From the NCBI RefSeq assembly GCF_003206135.1, contig NZ_PZJT01000006.1:466681-518234 (forward strand): a stretch of DNA of 51,554 bases, read 5' to 3'. Positions 28,292 to 40,273 of this stretch are shown here, piece by piece. The stretch's first letter is position 1. Every line of letters begins with the position of its first letter. The DNA comes from Salinicola salarius (lineage in GTDB: Bacteria; Pseudomonadota; Gammaproteobacteria; Pseudomonadales; Halomonadaceae). The notes below the pieces were generated by a model that saw only the letters and a list, made by a program, of their open reading frames with translations, was not told where the DNA came from and made no database searches. The position numbers and the translations under genes were made by a program.

Positions 28292-30076
28292 GTGGCAAAC
28301 CCCCAGGACAAAACCGACCTGCAACAGGCTATATCGGCCAGTCGTCAGGCTTTCCTGTTTATCTTGTTGTTCAGCCTGTTCATCAACTTGCTCATGCTGG
28401 CGCCGTCGATTTACATGTTGCAGGTATACGACCGTGTAATCACCACCCGTAGCCCTGAAACCTTGCTCATGCTGACGCTGGTAGTGGTGTTCCTGTTTGT
28501 CGTGATGGGCGCCCTGGATCTGGTGCGTTCGCGCATTCTGGTTCGCGTCGGCAACCGACTCGACATGCAGATCAACGAACGGCTCTACCAGGCCACGTTC
28601 AAGCGTGCGCTGCTGGTGCCAGGCAGGCCGTCGGCCCAGCCATTCAATGATCTGACCACGCTACGTCAGTTTCTCAGCGGCAATGGGTTGTTCGCCTTCT
28701 TCGATGCGCCCTGGATTCCGGTCTACATCGCCATATTGACGCTGTTCCATCCCTGGTTCGGGATCTTCGCCGCCGTCGCCGCCAGCGTGCTGCTGGCGCT
28801 GGCATGGATCAACGAAAAGAGCACCCAGTCGCTGCTGAGCGAAGCCAACCGGGAGCACATCCAGTCCCAGGAACTGGCCCAGAGCAACCTGCGCAATGCC
28901 GAAGTGCTCCAGGCCATGGGGATGCTGCCGAATCTGCTCGCCCGCTGGCGAGGAAAGCATCACGACTATTTGCTGCATCAATCCCATGCCAGCGATCGGG
29001 CCGGTACCCTCAGCAACGTGTCGAAAACCCTGCGAATCCTGTTCCAGTCGTTGATCCTGGGGCTGGGTGCCTTTCTGGTCATCGAAGGTAGCCTGACCGG
29101 CGGCATGATGATCGCCGGCTCCATCCTGATGGGCCGCGCACTGGCGCCGATCGACCAGATGATCGGCGGCTGGAAGGGTTTCATCGCCGCACGTACCGCG
29201 CACGGACGGCTCAACGCCCTGCTGTCGGCGGTACCTGCCGAGCCTCAGCGCATGCCTCTGCCGCCGCCGACCGGGCGCCTGGCACTCGAATCGGTGACCG
29301 CGGGCCCTCCCGGCGAAAGCCGGCCGACCCTGTGGGAACTCGACCTGCTGTGCAATCCCGGCGAGCACATCGCTATCGTCGGCCCCAGTGCCGCGGGCAA
29401 ATCGACGCTCGCTCGCGTCATGCTGGGCGTCTGGCCGGTGCAAAGTGGCTGTGTCCGGATAGGGGGCACCGATATCGGCCAGTGGCCGCGGGAACGGCTG
29501 GGGCCTTTCATCGGCTATCTGCCTCAGGATGTCGAGTTGTTCGACGGCAGCATCAGCGAAAATATCGCCCGTTTCGGTGATCTGGACCCGGCGCGGGTCA
29601 TCGAGGCCGCCCAGAAGGCGGGCGTGCACGACATCATTCTGCGGCAACCCTCGGGTTACGACACCCAGATCAGCGGGGCCGGCGGCATCCTTTCCGGCGG
29701 GCAGCGCCAGCGACTCGGCCTGGCCCGGGCGCTTTACGGCAACCCGGTCCTGGTGGTGCTCGACGAGCCGGACGCCAATCTCGATGCCAGCGGCGAACGC
29801 GCGCTGCTGCACTGCCTGCGCCAGCTCAAGACTCAAGGCACCACGGTGTTCATCATCAGCCATTCATCGACCATCCTCGAGCATGTCGACCGTGTCCTGA
29901 CACTGCAGGAAGGACGTATGGTGTCCTGCGCTCCCGCCCGCCAGCCTGCGCCGAAGATGGCGCAATCCTCGCGGGAGAGCGGCACACCCGTTCACTCCAT
30001 CCGGATGCGTGCCCGCGGCAAGCCGGACGACTCGCGATCATCTCTTCCTCTCCCCCCGGAACCGCCGACGTCATGA
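28292..30076 (+). CDS. Type I secretion ABC transporter, permease/ATPase (PrtD-like)
   Basis: This is the inner-membrane engine of a type I secretion system. The 594-residue fused ABC exporter has a six-helix transmembrane domain (residues about 20-310; SLFINLLMLAPSIYMLQVYDRV and FAFFDAPWIPVYIA are PrtD/HasD-type signatures). An ATPase domain follows with Walker A GPSAAGKST (about 363-371), LSGGQRQRLGLARAL, Walker B VLVVLDEPDANLD and the switch histidine in IISHSS. There is no N-terminal C39 peptidase-like domain, so it groups with PrtD rather than HlyB. A proline/serine-rich tail follows residue 550. The GTG start has AGAAGAGA upstream. The end overlaps the adaptor gene by 4 bp. Its presumed cargo is the divergent giant protein. 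Confidence 0.93.
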   Translation: MANPQDKTDLQQAISASRQAFLFILLFSLFINLLMLAPSIYMLQVYDRVITTRSPETLLMLTLVVVFLFVVMGALDLVRSRILVRVGNRLDMQINERLYQATFKRALLVPGRPSAQPFNDLTTLRQFLSGNGLFAFFDAPWIPVYIAILTLFHPWFGIFAAVAASVLLALAWINEKSTQSLLSEANREHIQSQELAQSNLRNAEVLQAMGMLPNLLARWRGKHHDYLLHQSHASDRAGTLSNVSKTLRILFQSLILGLGAFLVIEGSLTGGMMIAGSILMGRALAPIDQMIGGWKGFIAARTAHGRLNALLSAVPAEPQRMPLPPPTGRLALESVTAGPPGESRPTLWELDLLCNPGEHIAIVGPSAAGKSTLARVMLGVWPVQSGCVRIGGTDIGQWPRERLGPFIGYLPQDVELFDGSISENIARFGDLDPARVIEAAQKAGVHDIILRQPSGYDTQISGAGGILSGGQRQRLGLARALYGNPVLVVLDEPDANLDASGERALLHCLRQLKTQGTTVFIISHSSTILEHVDRVLTLQEGRMVSCAPARQPAPKMAQSSRESGTPVHSIRMRARGKPDDSRSSLPLPPEPPTS

Positions 30077-31410
30077 CGATTTCATCTGCCGCGCCGATAG
30101 CGCTCGGGGCTCCTGCCCCTCAGTTGCCCACCAGCGATCGCACCAGCCGACGCTGGGGTCTGGCCATTCTGGTATTCGCCCTGGGCGGTTTCGTGCTCTG
30201 GTCGGTCACGGCCGATCTCGCGGTCGCGGTGGTGGCGCCGGGATCGGTGGCCGTCGAGACCTCGACCAAGAAGGTTCAACACTTCGAGGGCGGCATCGTC
30301 AAACGCATCCTGGTCGAGGATGGCGATCAGGTCAGCGCCGGAGATTCGCTGATCGTGCTCGACGACACCCAGCCGCTGGCCAAGCTCTCGATTGCCGAGT
30401 CGGAATACCGTATTGCCTTGGCGAGCGAGGTCCGCCTGCTGGCCGAGCAGAGCGACCGCGACACGCTGACGTTTCCCGATATCCTGCTCGATGACGTGTC
30501 GCCGCGGGTGCAGGCCGTGGTCGACGTGCAGCAGCGTCTGTTCCAGGTCCGCCGGCAGTCGTTGAAGGATGCACTGTCCGCACTGGACGAGAAGGCTCGC
30601 CAGATGCAGGAGCAGATCGCCGGTCTCGAACGGTTGCAGCAGGTCAATCGGTCCAAGATCAACTCGCTTTCCGGAGAAGCCGGCGACTATCGCACGCTGT
30701 TCAAGGAGGGGCTTGGAGACAACCAGCGCCTGCGCGAGCTCGAACGCCAGGTGCTCGAGTATCAGGGGGAAAACGCCCAGCATAGCGCGGAAGTGGCGCA
30801 GCTACGTTCGCAGATCAGCGAGAACGGGTTCCAGAAGGAAATTCGTCGACAGGAGTATCACCAGGAAGTTGGCGAACATCTCAAGGATGTCCAGTCCCAG
30901 GTGACGGACGCCGAGGAGCGGGTCACCGCGCTGCGCGATCAGGTTCAGCGTACCGCTATCGTCGCGCCGGTCTCGGGAACCGTCGTCGGCCTCCAGGTCC
31001 ACACCCAGGGCGCCGTCATTCGCTCCGGCGATACGGTGATGGAAATCGTCCCGGCCAACGAAGCCTTTATCGTCGAAGCGCGAATCCCGGATCGCGACAT
31101 CGACAATGTCCACATCGGACAACCTGCCGAGATCCGCTTCAGTGCCTTCAACCAGCGGCTATCCAATGTGATCGAAGGTGAAGTCGCCCACGTTTCAGCA
31201 GACAGTTTCGAAGACGAGGCAACACGCAACCATTACTACAAGGCCCGCATCCGCGTCACCGACGTGGGTCATTCCGAAATGACTTCGTCGATGCAGCTGC
31301 TGGCCGGCATGCCTGCCGAAGTCATGCTGAAGACCGGCGACCGCACCTTTGCCAGCTACATGTTCAAACCGTTCAGCGACATGCTGGCACGCGCGATGCG
31401 AGAAGAGTGA
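30073..31410 (+). CDS. Type I secretion membrane-fusion protein (HlyD/PrtE family)
   Basis: This is a 445-residue periplasmic adaptor linking the ABC transporter to the outer-membrane channel. It has one N-terminal transmembrane helix (residues about 30-52, LAILVFALGGFVLWSVTADLAVAV) and a lipoyl/barrel-sandwich half (VQHFEGGIVKRILVEDGDQV). Long coiled coils follow (about 120-295, rich in Q, E and L), then the second lipoyl half (RTAIVAPVSGTVVGLQVHTQGAVI) and a C-terminal beta-barrel with LLAGMPAEVMLKTGDRT, the HlyD-family end motif. It overlaps both neighbours by a few bases, so the three genes form one translationally coupled operon. Confidence 0.94.
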   Translation: MTISSAAPIALGAPAPQLPTSDRTSRRWGLAILVFALGGFVLWSVTADLAVAVVAPGSVAVETSTKKVQHFEGGIVKRILVEDGDQVSAGDSLIVLDDTQPLAKLSIAESEYRIALASEVRLLAEQSDRDTLTFPDILLDDVSPRVQAVVDVQQRLFQVRRQSLKDALSALDEKARQMQEQIAGLERLQQVNRSKINSLSGEAGDYRTLFKEGLGDNQRLRELERQVLEYQGENAQHSAEVAQLRSQISENGFQKEIRRQEYHQEVGEHLKDVQSQVTDAEERVTALRDQVQRTAIVAPVSGTVVGLQVHTQGAVIRSGDTVMEIVPANEAFIVEARIPDRDIDNVHIGQPAEIRFSAFNQRLSNVIEGEVAHVSADSFEDEATRNHYYKARIRVTDVGHSEMTSSMQLLAGMPAEVMLKTGDRTFASYMFKPFSDMLARAMREE

Positions 31411-32810
31411 TGCCATCCATTCGTCAATGGGCGTTGACCGGTTGTCTGGCGACGCTGATCGCCACGGCGCATGCCCAGCCACTCAAGATCGAAGCACCGC
31501 TACCGTCCCTTCCACAACTGGTCGCCCTGGCGCTGACCTACGACAGCGGCTTGCAGAGCCAGCGCCTGGATAGCCAATCGATGGCGCAGGAAGTGCCGAT
31601 GGCGCAGGCAGGGTTGCGCCCCCGGCTCGATGCCACCGCTGCCTATCGCTACACGGACGCCGACAATATCTACACCGACAATCCCGATGACTATCCGGAC
31701 GAGGTCTATGACGATCGCGTTTCCGGCAGGACGCGGGACACCAGTTGGGAACTGCGGCTGACACAGCCGCTGTTCAGCCTCGAGCGCTGGCGCCGGGTCG
31801 GCAAGGCTCGTGCGCAGATGGATGCGGCGGCGCTGCAGGTGGCCGTCGCCGAGCGTGACCTCGCGGTCAAGGTGGTGGAAACCTATCTCGATGCCTACCA
31901 GGCCTCGCGCAAGCTGGGCTTGCTGATCGCGCAGCGCGAGTCGCTGGTCTTGCAGCAGCGCCAGGCCCAGCGCGCCTACGACCTGGGTATCGGCGATCGT
32001 ATCAACCTGCTGGAGTCCCAGTCGCGGCTGGATCAGGCGGTCGCCGACCAGACATCGGCGGAAAACGACCTGACCAACGCTCTGAGCGACCTCGAAAGGC
32101 TGACCGGCGTTGCGCTTCCCTTTGATCCGGTACTGGTCGATACGCCGGAGAATCTGAACATCTCACCGGAATCTCGCCCGCTGGAGAGCTGGCTGGCATT
32201 GAGCCGAAATAATGTGCAGGTGCGCCTGGCCGCCGAGCGCCAGCGCGTCGCCGACAGGGATACCGACGTGCGACGCGCGTCACGCTATCCCGAACTCAAC
32301 CTGGTGGTCGGCTACAGTGATGTCGACAGTAGCGATGCCTTGAGAACCAGCAACGATCTTTCGGCCAGCGTGGAAATGAACCTGCCGATCTACCAGGGTG
32401 GCTATACCACCGCCAGTATCCGCCAGGGAGAGCTGACGGCACGAGCCAGCACGGCCAGCACGGAGAACGAACGCCGACTGGCCCAGCAGGAGGTTCGCAA
32501 GCGCCTGCTCAGCATGCAGGGCGACCTGCGCCAGCTGGAGGCCCTGCAGCGCTCGGTGGAATCCGGCAGTCTGTTCCTGCAGGCGGCGATTCGCGGCGAA
32601 TCTCTCGGCCTGAGAGACTTGGTAGATGTCCTCGACGCCCGCTCCTCGCTCTATGATCTGCGCATTCGCTTCATCGAAACGCTCTGCCTCTATCTCGAGG
32701 ATCGCACCTATTTGCAGGCCACTACCGATCAACTCGACACATCGACACTGGCGGAGGTGGCAAGCATTCTGGAGCGTGTAGAACGGGCAGCGCCGAGCGA
32801 CGATGTCTGA
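31410..32810 (+). CDS. TolC family outer-membrane channel (PrtF-like)
   Basis: This is a 466-residue outer-membrane factor completing the type I secretion system. A Sec signal peptide (MPSIRQWALTGCLATLIATAHA) precedes the mature protein. Two OEP repeats follow, with typical helices (LALTYDSGLQSQRLDSQS; PLFSLERWRRVGKARAQMDAA; DLGIGDRINLLESQSRLDQA; LPIYQGGYTTASIRQGEL). The ATG at 31410 overlaps the adaptor stop by one base; a GTG at 31407 is an alternative start three bases earlier. It is the last gene of the secretion operon. I see no clear terminator after it. Confidence 0.93.
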   Translation: MPSIRQWALTGCLATLIATAHAQPLKIEAPLPSLPQLVALALTYDSGLQSQRLDSQSMAQEVPMAQAGLRPRLDATAAYRYTDADNIYTDNPDDYPDEVYDDRVSGRTRDTSWELRLTQPLFSLERWRRVGKARAQMDAAALQVAVAERDLAVKVVETYLDAYQASRKLGLLIAQRESLVLQQRQAQRAYDLGIGDRINLLESQSRLDQAVADQTSAENDLTNALSDLERLTGVALPFDPVLVDTPENLNISPESRPLESWLALSRNNVQVRLAAERQRVADRDTDVRRASRYPELNLVVGYSDVDSSDALRTSNDLSASVEMNLPIYQGGYTTASIRQGELTARASTASTENERRLAQQEVRKRLLSMQGDLRQLEALQRSVESGSLFLQAAIRGESLGLRDLVDVLDARSSLYDLRIRFIETLCLYLEDRTYLQATTDQLDTSTLAEVASILERVERAAPSDDV

Positions 32811-32860
32811 ACCGGACCAGGTTGGGAAAAGAAATATCGGACAATGCTCCGATGACTAGG

Positions 32861-32905
32861 CGGTCGAAGCGGTCGAAGCGGTCGAAGCGGTCGAAGCGGT
32901 CGAAG
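32861..32905. repeat. Perfect 9-bp tandem repeat, five copies
   Basis: CGGTCGAAG is repeated five times without mismatch (32861-32905), 50 bp after the TolC-type gene and upstream of the MAPEG gene. It is the cleanest example of the tandem duplications in this window and could vary in copy number. Confidence 0.95.
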
Positions 32906-33037
32906 CGCCAATATTTTCAGGTCACGATCGACCGTATTCGACAACCGTACGATCGAAGAACGATCTGCTATCTTGACTAAAAATCGCCGGATAACGTGTT
33001 CGGCGGGATCGACCGAGAGAATGCAAGAGGGAATGCA

Positions 33038-33424
33038 ATGAGCCTGCCACTATGGTGCCTGCTGATAACCGCGCTATTGCCCTTCTGGCTGGCATTCTGG
33101 GGCAGCAGCGTCAGGCGCCGGGAATTCGGTCACCTGGATAATCATCATCCACGCCAGCAATATGCGCAGATGACAGGTAAAGGCGCGCGTCTCTGGGCAG
33201 CGCAGAGCAACGCCTGGGAGGCGCTGGCGCTGTTCACCGCGGGTATCGTTGCCATGCAGACCTCGGGTGGCGGCAGGCTTGCGGATATCGCCTGCGTCGT
33301 CTTCGTGCTGGCTCGGATCGGCCATGGTCTCTGTTACGCCCTGGATCTGGCGACACTGAGGTCTTCTCTTTTCGTCGTCAGCTTTCTGGCCGTACTGTCA
33401 CTCTTCATGACGGCTCTGCTATAG
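33038..33424 (+). CDS. MAPEG family membrane protein
   Basis: This is a 128-residue protein with four predicted transmembrane helices and the MAPEG layout. The first loop contains NHHPRQQYAQMTGKGARLWAAQSNAWEALALF, in which the QSNAWEAL stretch matches the conserved glutathione/eicosanoid-enzyme-like motif of bacterial MAPEG proteins. The last half has ARIGHGLCYALDLATLRSSLF. Some family members are glutathione-dependent enzymes, but bacterial representatives are mostly uncharacterised. The ATG at 33038 follows AAGAGGGA. It stands alone between the secretion operon and a c-di-GMP enzyme. Confidence 0.87.
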   Translation: MSLPLWCLLITALLPFWLAFWGSSVRRREFGHLDNHHPRQQYAQMTGKGARLWAAQSNAWEALALFTAGIVAMQTSGGGRLADIACVVFVLARIGHGLCYALDLATLRSSLFVVSFLAVLSLFMTALL

Positions 33425-33581
33425 GCTACATGGCATCAAGGTGCGATCTTTCGAAAAGAGCGCCACGGCAAGGACCCATAGCGTTCAGGACCATCAAGTT
33501 TTAGCGAAATGAGCCGATAGAGTTCGAATCACCTTCCATGATTCGCTTTTTGCCATTCGAGTGCGATCGAGATCCCGTCCC

Positions 33582-35726
33582 ATGTCCACCGACAATGAAT
33601 TCCAACGCGGTTCGCCACAAGACACCGACGATAGTCTCGGAGAAGATAGCCTCGGAGAATCAGTGCTGCCTGCCCCGCCTTTCGAAAACGCGATGGCCGG
33701 TGATCTCGACACACACCAGCAATGGGCGCTGGAAGCCATGGCCGCAGCCCGGACCTCCTACTGGCGATGGTCTGCCCCCGAACGCAGCTTTCTCTGCGGC
33801 ACGATAGCCGAACGAAGCGATAGCGACCTTCTGCGTCTTGACTGGTGGACGCTATTGAAGACGATGCCGTCGGCCGAGCGTCGGCGGCTGATCACCCTAT
33901 GGCGGCGAATGAACGACGGTCAGCAGGACCGCGTCGACGTGCTGATACAACCCGACGCCACCAAGCCATCGATCTGGTGGCGCATCCGCGGCGCGATCAT
34001 CTTGCGCGACGATGACGCCTCCCCTCTCGCGGCAACCGGCACCTGGGAAGTCCTCGACGATCCGCGTGACCAGCGACCTCATGGCAGCGTCCGGGCGCAT
34101 GCGTTCGCCGCCTCGCGCGATTCGATGCTGGTCGTCGACAATCGCTGGCGCATTCTGGAAATCAACGACGCGTTCACCGCGCTCGGGGGGTTACCACCGA
34201 GCGCGATACTCGGCCGCGCACTGCAGCAGTACATAGATGCCGATGTGCTGCGCTCCGACCCGGCGACGGTCGCGCGTAACGATCGCATCCAGCACTACGA
34301 AGGACTCTTCCATGTCGAAGGGGCAGCACCCGTTCCCGTGGAATTGACCCTCAGCCACTTTACGCTGGACGAAACTGGCGAGACTCACTATATCGCCGCG
34401 CTACGGGACATCTCGGCACGCAAGCGCTCCGAGCGGGAGCTGGAGCATCTCGCCAGGATCGACACGCTGACTCAACTGCCCAATCGTGCGACGCTGCAGC
34501 AGACGCTGAACGGGCGGCTGCTCAGGCTCCTGCCTGGACACGGGCTCGCGGTCCTCTTCATCGATCTGGATGGTTTCAAGCACATCAATGACTCGCTGGG
34601 GCACCAGTCGGGCGACATCCTGCTGAAAATCATCGTCAAGCGGCTACGCGCCACGGTGCGTAGCAAGGATCTGGTCGCGCGCTGGGGCGGCGACGAATTC
34701 GTCGTGGTCATCGAGGTGGGCAGCGACACGGAACTCGCCGACAGGATCGCCCAACGCCTGCTCGAAGCGCTGTCCCACCCCATGGTGATCGGCGGGCATC
34801 AGATCAGCGTCACCGCCAGTATCGGCATCGTTCACGCACCGCAGAACGGGCGCGACGGAGAGACTCTGCTCAAGCATGCCGATGTCGCCATGTATGCGGC
34901 GAAGAACCGGGGCAAGAACGCCATCGTCGTCTATCACGAGCAGCTGAAGCATCACAGCCTGGAACAGATGTCGATGCTCGCCCACCTGCGGGAAGCCATC
35001 GCCAAGGACGCTCTCGACTTCGTGGTCCAGCCCAAGTTCGACGGCAACAATCGGATGATCGGCGCCGAACTGCTCGCGCGCTGGATGACCGAAGACCATG
35101 GCGAAGTGCCCCCTGCCGTCTTCGTGCCACTGACCGAAAACAACGGAATGGCGTCGGCACTGGGCAACCTGGCCATCGACCGCGCCGCCCAATATGCCGC
35201 CCGCCTGGCCGCCACGGGTAATCCGTTGCCGGTATCGGTGAACATCTCCGCGCTGCATGTCATGGACGACAAGCTGGCGAATACGCTACGCAGTGCCTGC
35301 CATCGCCATCACATCACGGCCGACCAGATCGAACTGGAGGTGACGGAGTCCGTGTTCCTGGAAGACACACGATTACCGGAAGCCCGGATCAAGCATCTCA
35401 GAAGCCAAGGTTTCCGTGTCGCGATGGATGACTTTGGCGCCGGTTACTCATCGCTGGGTTATCTCAAGCGACTGCCTTTCGACACCATCAAGATCGATCG
35501 CAGTTTCATGCACGGCCTGGAAGCGGACCGGCGTTCACGCGACCTGCTGGCAGGCATCGTCGAACTTTGCAATCTGCTCGGCATGGAAACCGTTGCCGAA
35601 GGCGTCGAGACCGAAGAACAGTGGCAACTGCTGCAGACGCTGGGCGTCAAGCAGTACCAGGGGTTTTATCTGGGTCGCCCCATGCCGGTGGAACAGCTAT
35701 TGGAGCGATTGAAGGGAGAGCTCTGA
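33582..35726 (+). CDS. PAS-GGDEF-EAL cyclic-di-GMP enzyme
   Basis: This is a 714-residue cytosolic c-di-GMP enzyme with no membrane segment. An unassigned N-terminal region (about 1-175) precedes a PAS domain (about 180-295; VVDNRWRILEINDAFTALGG). The GGDEF domain (about 300-460) has an intact RWGGDEF, with an inhibitory I-site RSKD exactly five residues before GGDEF. The EAL domain (about 475-712) keeps ELLAR, the metal-site NISA and LEVTES, MDDFGAGYSSLGYL and VAEGVET, so both activities look possible. Residues near the N-terminus repeat DSLGE twice from a 15-bp duplication (33631-33660). The start is uncertain: ATG 33582 or in-frame GTG 33561, neither with a strong ribosome site. It may tune biofilm behaviour near the secretion locus, but that link is only positional. 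Confidence 0.9.
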   Translation: MSTDNEFQRGSPQDTDDSLGEDSLGESVLPAPPFENAMAGDLDTHQQWALEAMAAARTSYWRWSAPERSFLCGTIAERSDSDLLRLDWWTLLKTMPSAERRRLITLWRRMNDGQQDRVDVLIQPDATKPSIWWRIRGAIILRDDDASPLAATGTWEVLDDPRDQRPHGSVRAHAFAASRDSMLVVDNRWRILEINDAFTALGGLPPSAILGRALQQYIDADVLRSDPATVARNDRIQHYEGLFHVEGAAPVPVELTLSHFTLDETGETHYIAALRDISARKRSERELEHLARIDTLTQLPNRATLQQTLNGRLLRLLPGHGLAVLFIDLDGFKHINDSLGHQSGDILLKIIVKRLRATVRSKDLVARWGGDEFVVVIEVGSDTELADRIAQRLLEALSHPMVIGGHQISVTASIGIVHAPQNGRDGETLLKHADVAMYAAKNRGKNAIVVYHEQLKHHSLEQMSMLAHLREAIAKDALDFVVQPKFDGNNRMIGAELLARWMTEDHGEVPPAVFVPLTENNGMASALGNLAIDRAAQYAARLAATGNPLPVSVNISALHVMDDKLANTLRSACHRHHITADQIELEVTESVFLEDTRLPEARIKHLRSQGFRVAMDDFGAGYSSLGYLKRLPFDTIKIDRSFMHGLEADRRSRDLLAGIVELCNLLGMETVAEGVETEEQWQLLQTLGVKQYQGFYLGRPMPVEQLLERLKGEL

Positions 35727-35866
35727 TCGCATCTCCCAGCGAAACCTTTCTGCCAGTCGCATGACGCGTCACGCCGGGGAAAGAAAACGGCCGGTAGCGT
35801 CGGGCGCCGTGCTGGCGTAACGTGCAAAACTTTCATTCATTCGCCCGCTTCGTGAAGCCGTTGCCC

Positions 35867-36751
35867 ATGTCCCCGACGTTCAGCCTGATCGCTCCCGCCT
35901 CCTTCACCCGGCCCGATGTACTGGAACAAGCCGCCCGGGCGTTGCAGTCGTTCGGTATCGCCGTTCGCTTTCCCGACCGGCTGCAGGATCAACGACACTA
36001 CCTGGCCGGGAGCGTCGAGCATCGCCTCCAGACGCTCTACGATGCCTACGCCGATCCCGACACCGATGCCGTCTGGGCCGTTCGCGGCGGCTATGGCTGC
36101 GCCCATCTGGCGACCGAAATCGACTGGAGCCGGCTCTCTCGCAAACCGCTGATCGGTTACTCCGATCTCAGCGTGTTACTGGATCAGTGCCATCGCCACG
36201 GCTTGCCGGCCATCCATGGCCCGGTGATGAAAGAGGGCGTGAAGCTCGCCAGCGATGATGCCGACCTGCGCACCGCGAGCCACCGCGATTTCAGCGCCCT
36301 GCTCGGACTGCTCGAGGGTCGGTCGCCGGAGAGCGTGGCGTTGACGCCTGTTTCGACAGTTTCAGCGGCGGCGATCGAAGGGCCGCTCGTCGGCGGCAAT
36401 CTTGCGACCCTGGCCAGCGTTGCCGGCACCTCGCTGGCGTTTCGCGCACCGCCCGGGGCGATCGTGATTCTGGAAGATGTTGGCGAGCCCTACTACCGGC
36501 TCGAGCGCGACCTGTGGCAGCTGGTCCATTCCGGCGCGCTGGACACCGCCGCTGCCGTCTGCATCGGCACTTTCGAGAATTGCGTCCCCTACGGGGATCT
36601 CGAGATCGAGACGCTGTTCGAGACCTGGATCGCCCCTCGCGGCCTGCCGCTCTACGCAGGGCTTCCGGTCGGCCATGGACGTGACAACCTCCCTTGGCGC
36701 TACGGGTCGAAGGCGCGTATCGCCAGCGATCGGCTGCAGTTCCTTGACTGA
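35867..36751 (+). CDS. ldcA: LD-carboxypeptidase (LdcA family, S66)
   Basis: LdcA removes the terminal D-alanine from muramyl tetrapeptides during peptidoglycan recycling. The 294-residue product has the family opening SLIAPASFTRPDVLEQAARAL. The VWAVRGGYGCAHL segment precedes the nucleophile motif GYSDLS (serine near residue 106), with HGPVMKEG shortly after. A glutamate and histidine towards the C-terminus (LEDVGEPYYRLERDL and GLPVGHGRDNLPWRYG) fit the Ser-Glu-His triad of S66 peptidases. The start is ATG 35867; a GTG at 35822 would add 15 residues and cannot be excluded. Confidence 0.92.
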   Translation: MSPTFSLIAPASFTRPDVLEQAARALQSFGIAVRFPDRLQDQRHYLAGSVEHRLQTLYDAYADPDTDAVWAVRGGYGCAHLATEIDWSRLSRKPLIGYSDLSVLLDQCHRHGLPAIHGPVMKEGVKLASDDADLRTASHRDFSALLGLLEGRSPESVALTPVSTVSAAAIEGPLVGGNLATLASVAGTSLAFRAPPGAIVILEDVGEPYYRLERDLWQLVHSGALDTAAAVCIGTFENCVPYGDLEIETLFETWIAPRGLPLYAGLPVGHGRDNLPWRYGSKARIASDRLQFLD

Positions 36752-36791
36752 GCTTGTCACCAAGACCCAGTTACGTTCATTCGAATCCACG

Positions 36792-36822
36792 AAAAACGCC
36801 GCCTCGCATAGACGAGGCGGCG
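36792..36822 (-). terminator. Rho-independent terminator of fadBA
   Basis: Perfect 10-bp stem CGCCGCCTCG (36797-36806) with CGAGGCGGCG (36813-36822) and a 6-nt loop. On the minus strand it is followed by five U residues (A-run 36792-36796). It ends the fadBA operon and lies 40 bp past the plus-strand ldcA stop, so it may serve both. Confidence 0.88.
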
Positions 36823-36829
36823 ATCGATT

Positions 36830-36880
36830 GGCTACCAACTTTGACTGGATACCAACTTCGACTGGATACCGACTTCGACT
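36830..36880. repeat. 17-bp tandem repeat, three copies
   Basis: Units at 36830-36846, 36847-36863 and 36864-36880 follow the pattern GGNTACCRACTTYGACT with one to three differences. They lie between the fadA stop (36906) and the fadBA terminator, so they are transcribed in the fadBA 3' untranslated region. Confidence 0.9.
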
Positions 36881-36905
36881 GGCACCTTGCACGCGGATTC
36901 GAACC

Positions 36906-40273
<3,368 letters not shown>

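Noticed and set aside
28025..28324. A small cysteine-rich minus-strand frame of 99 codons in the secretion spacer
   Set aside because: It runs through the AT-rich regulatory region and into the start of the ABC gene, has no ribosome site, and its composition is unlike that of neighbouring proteins.
35762..35771. Palindrome TGACGCGTCA upstream of ldcA
   Set aside because: A 10-bp palindrome is expected by chance in a window of this size, and there is no promoter context.
32861..36880. Tandem repeats considered as a CRISPR array
   Set aside because: Units are 9-17 bp with no spacers, no shared repeat between sites and no cas genes in the window.
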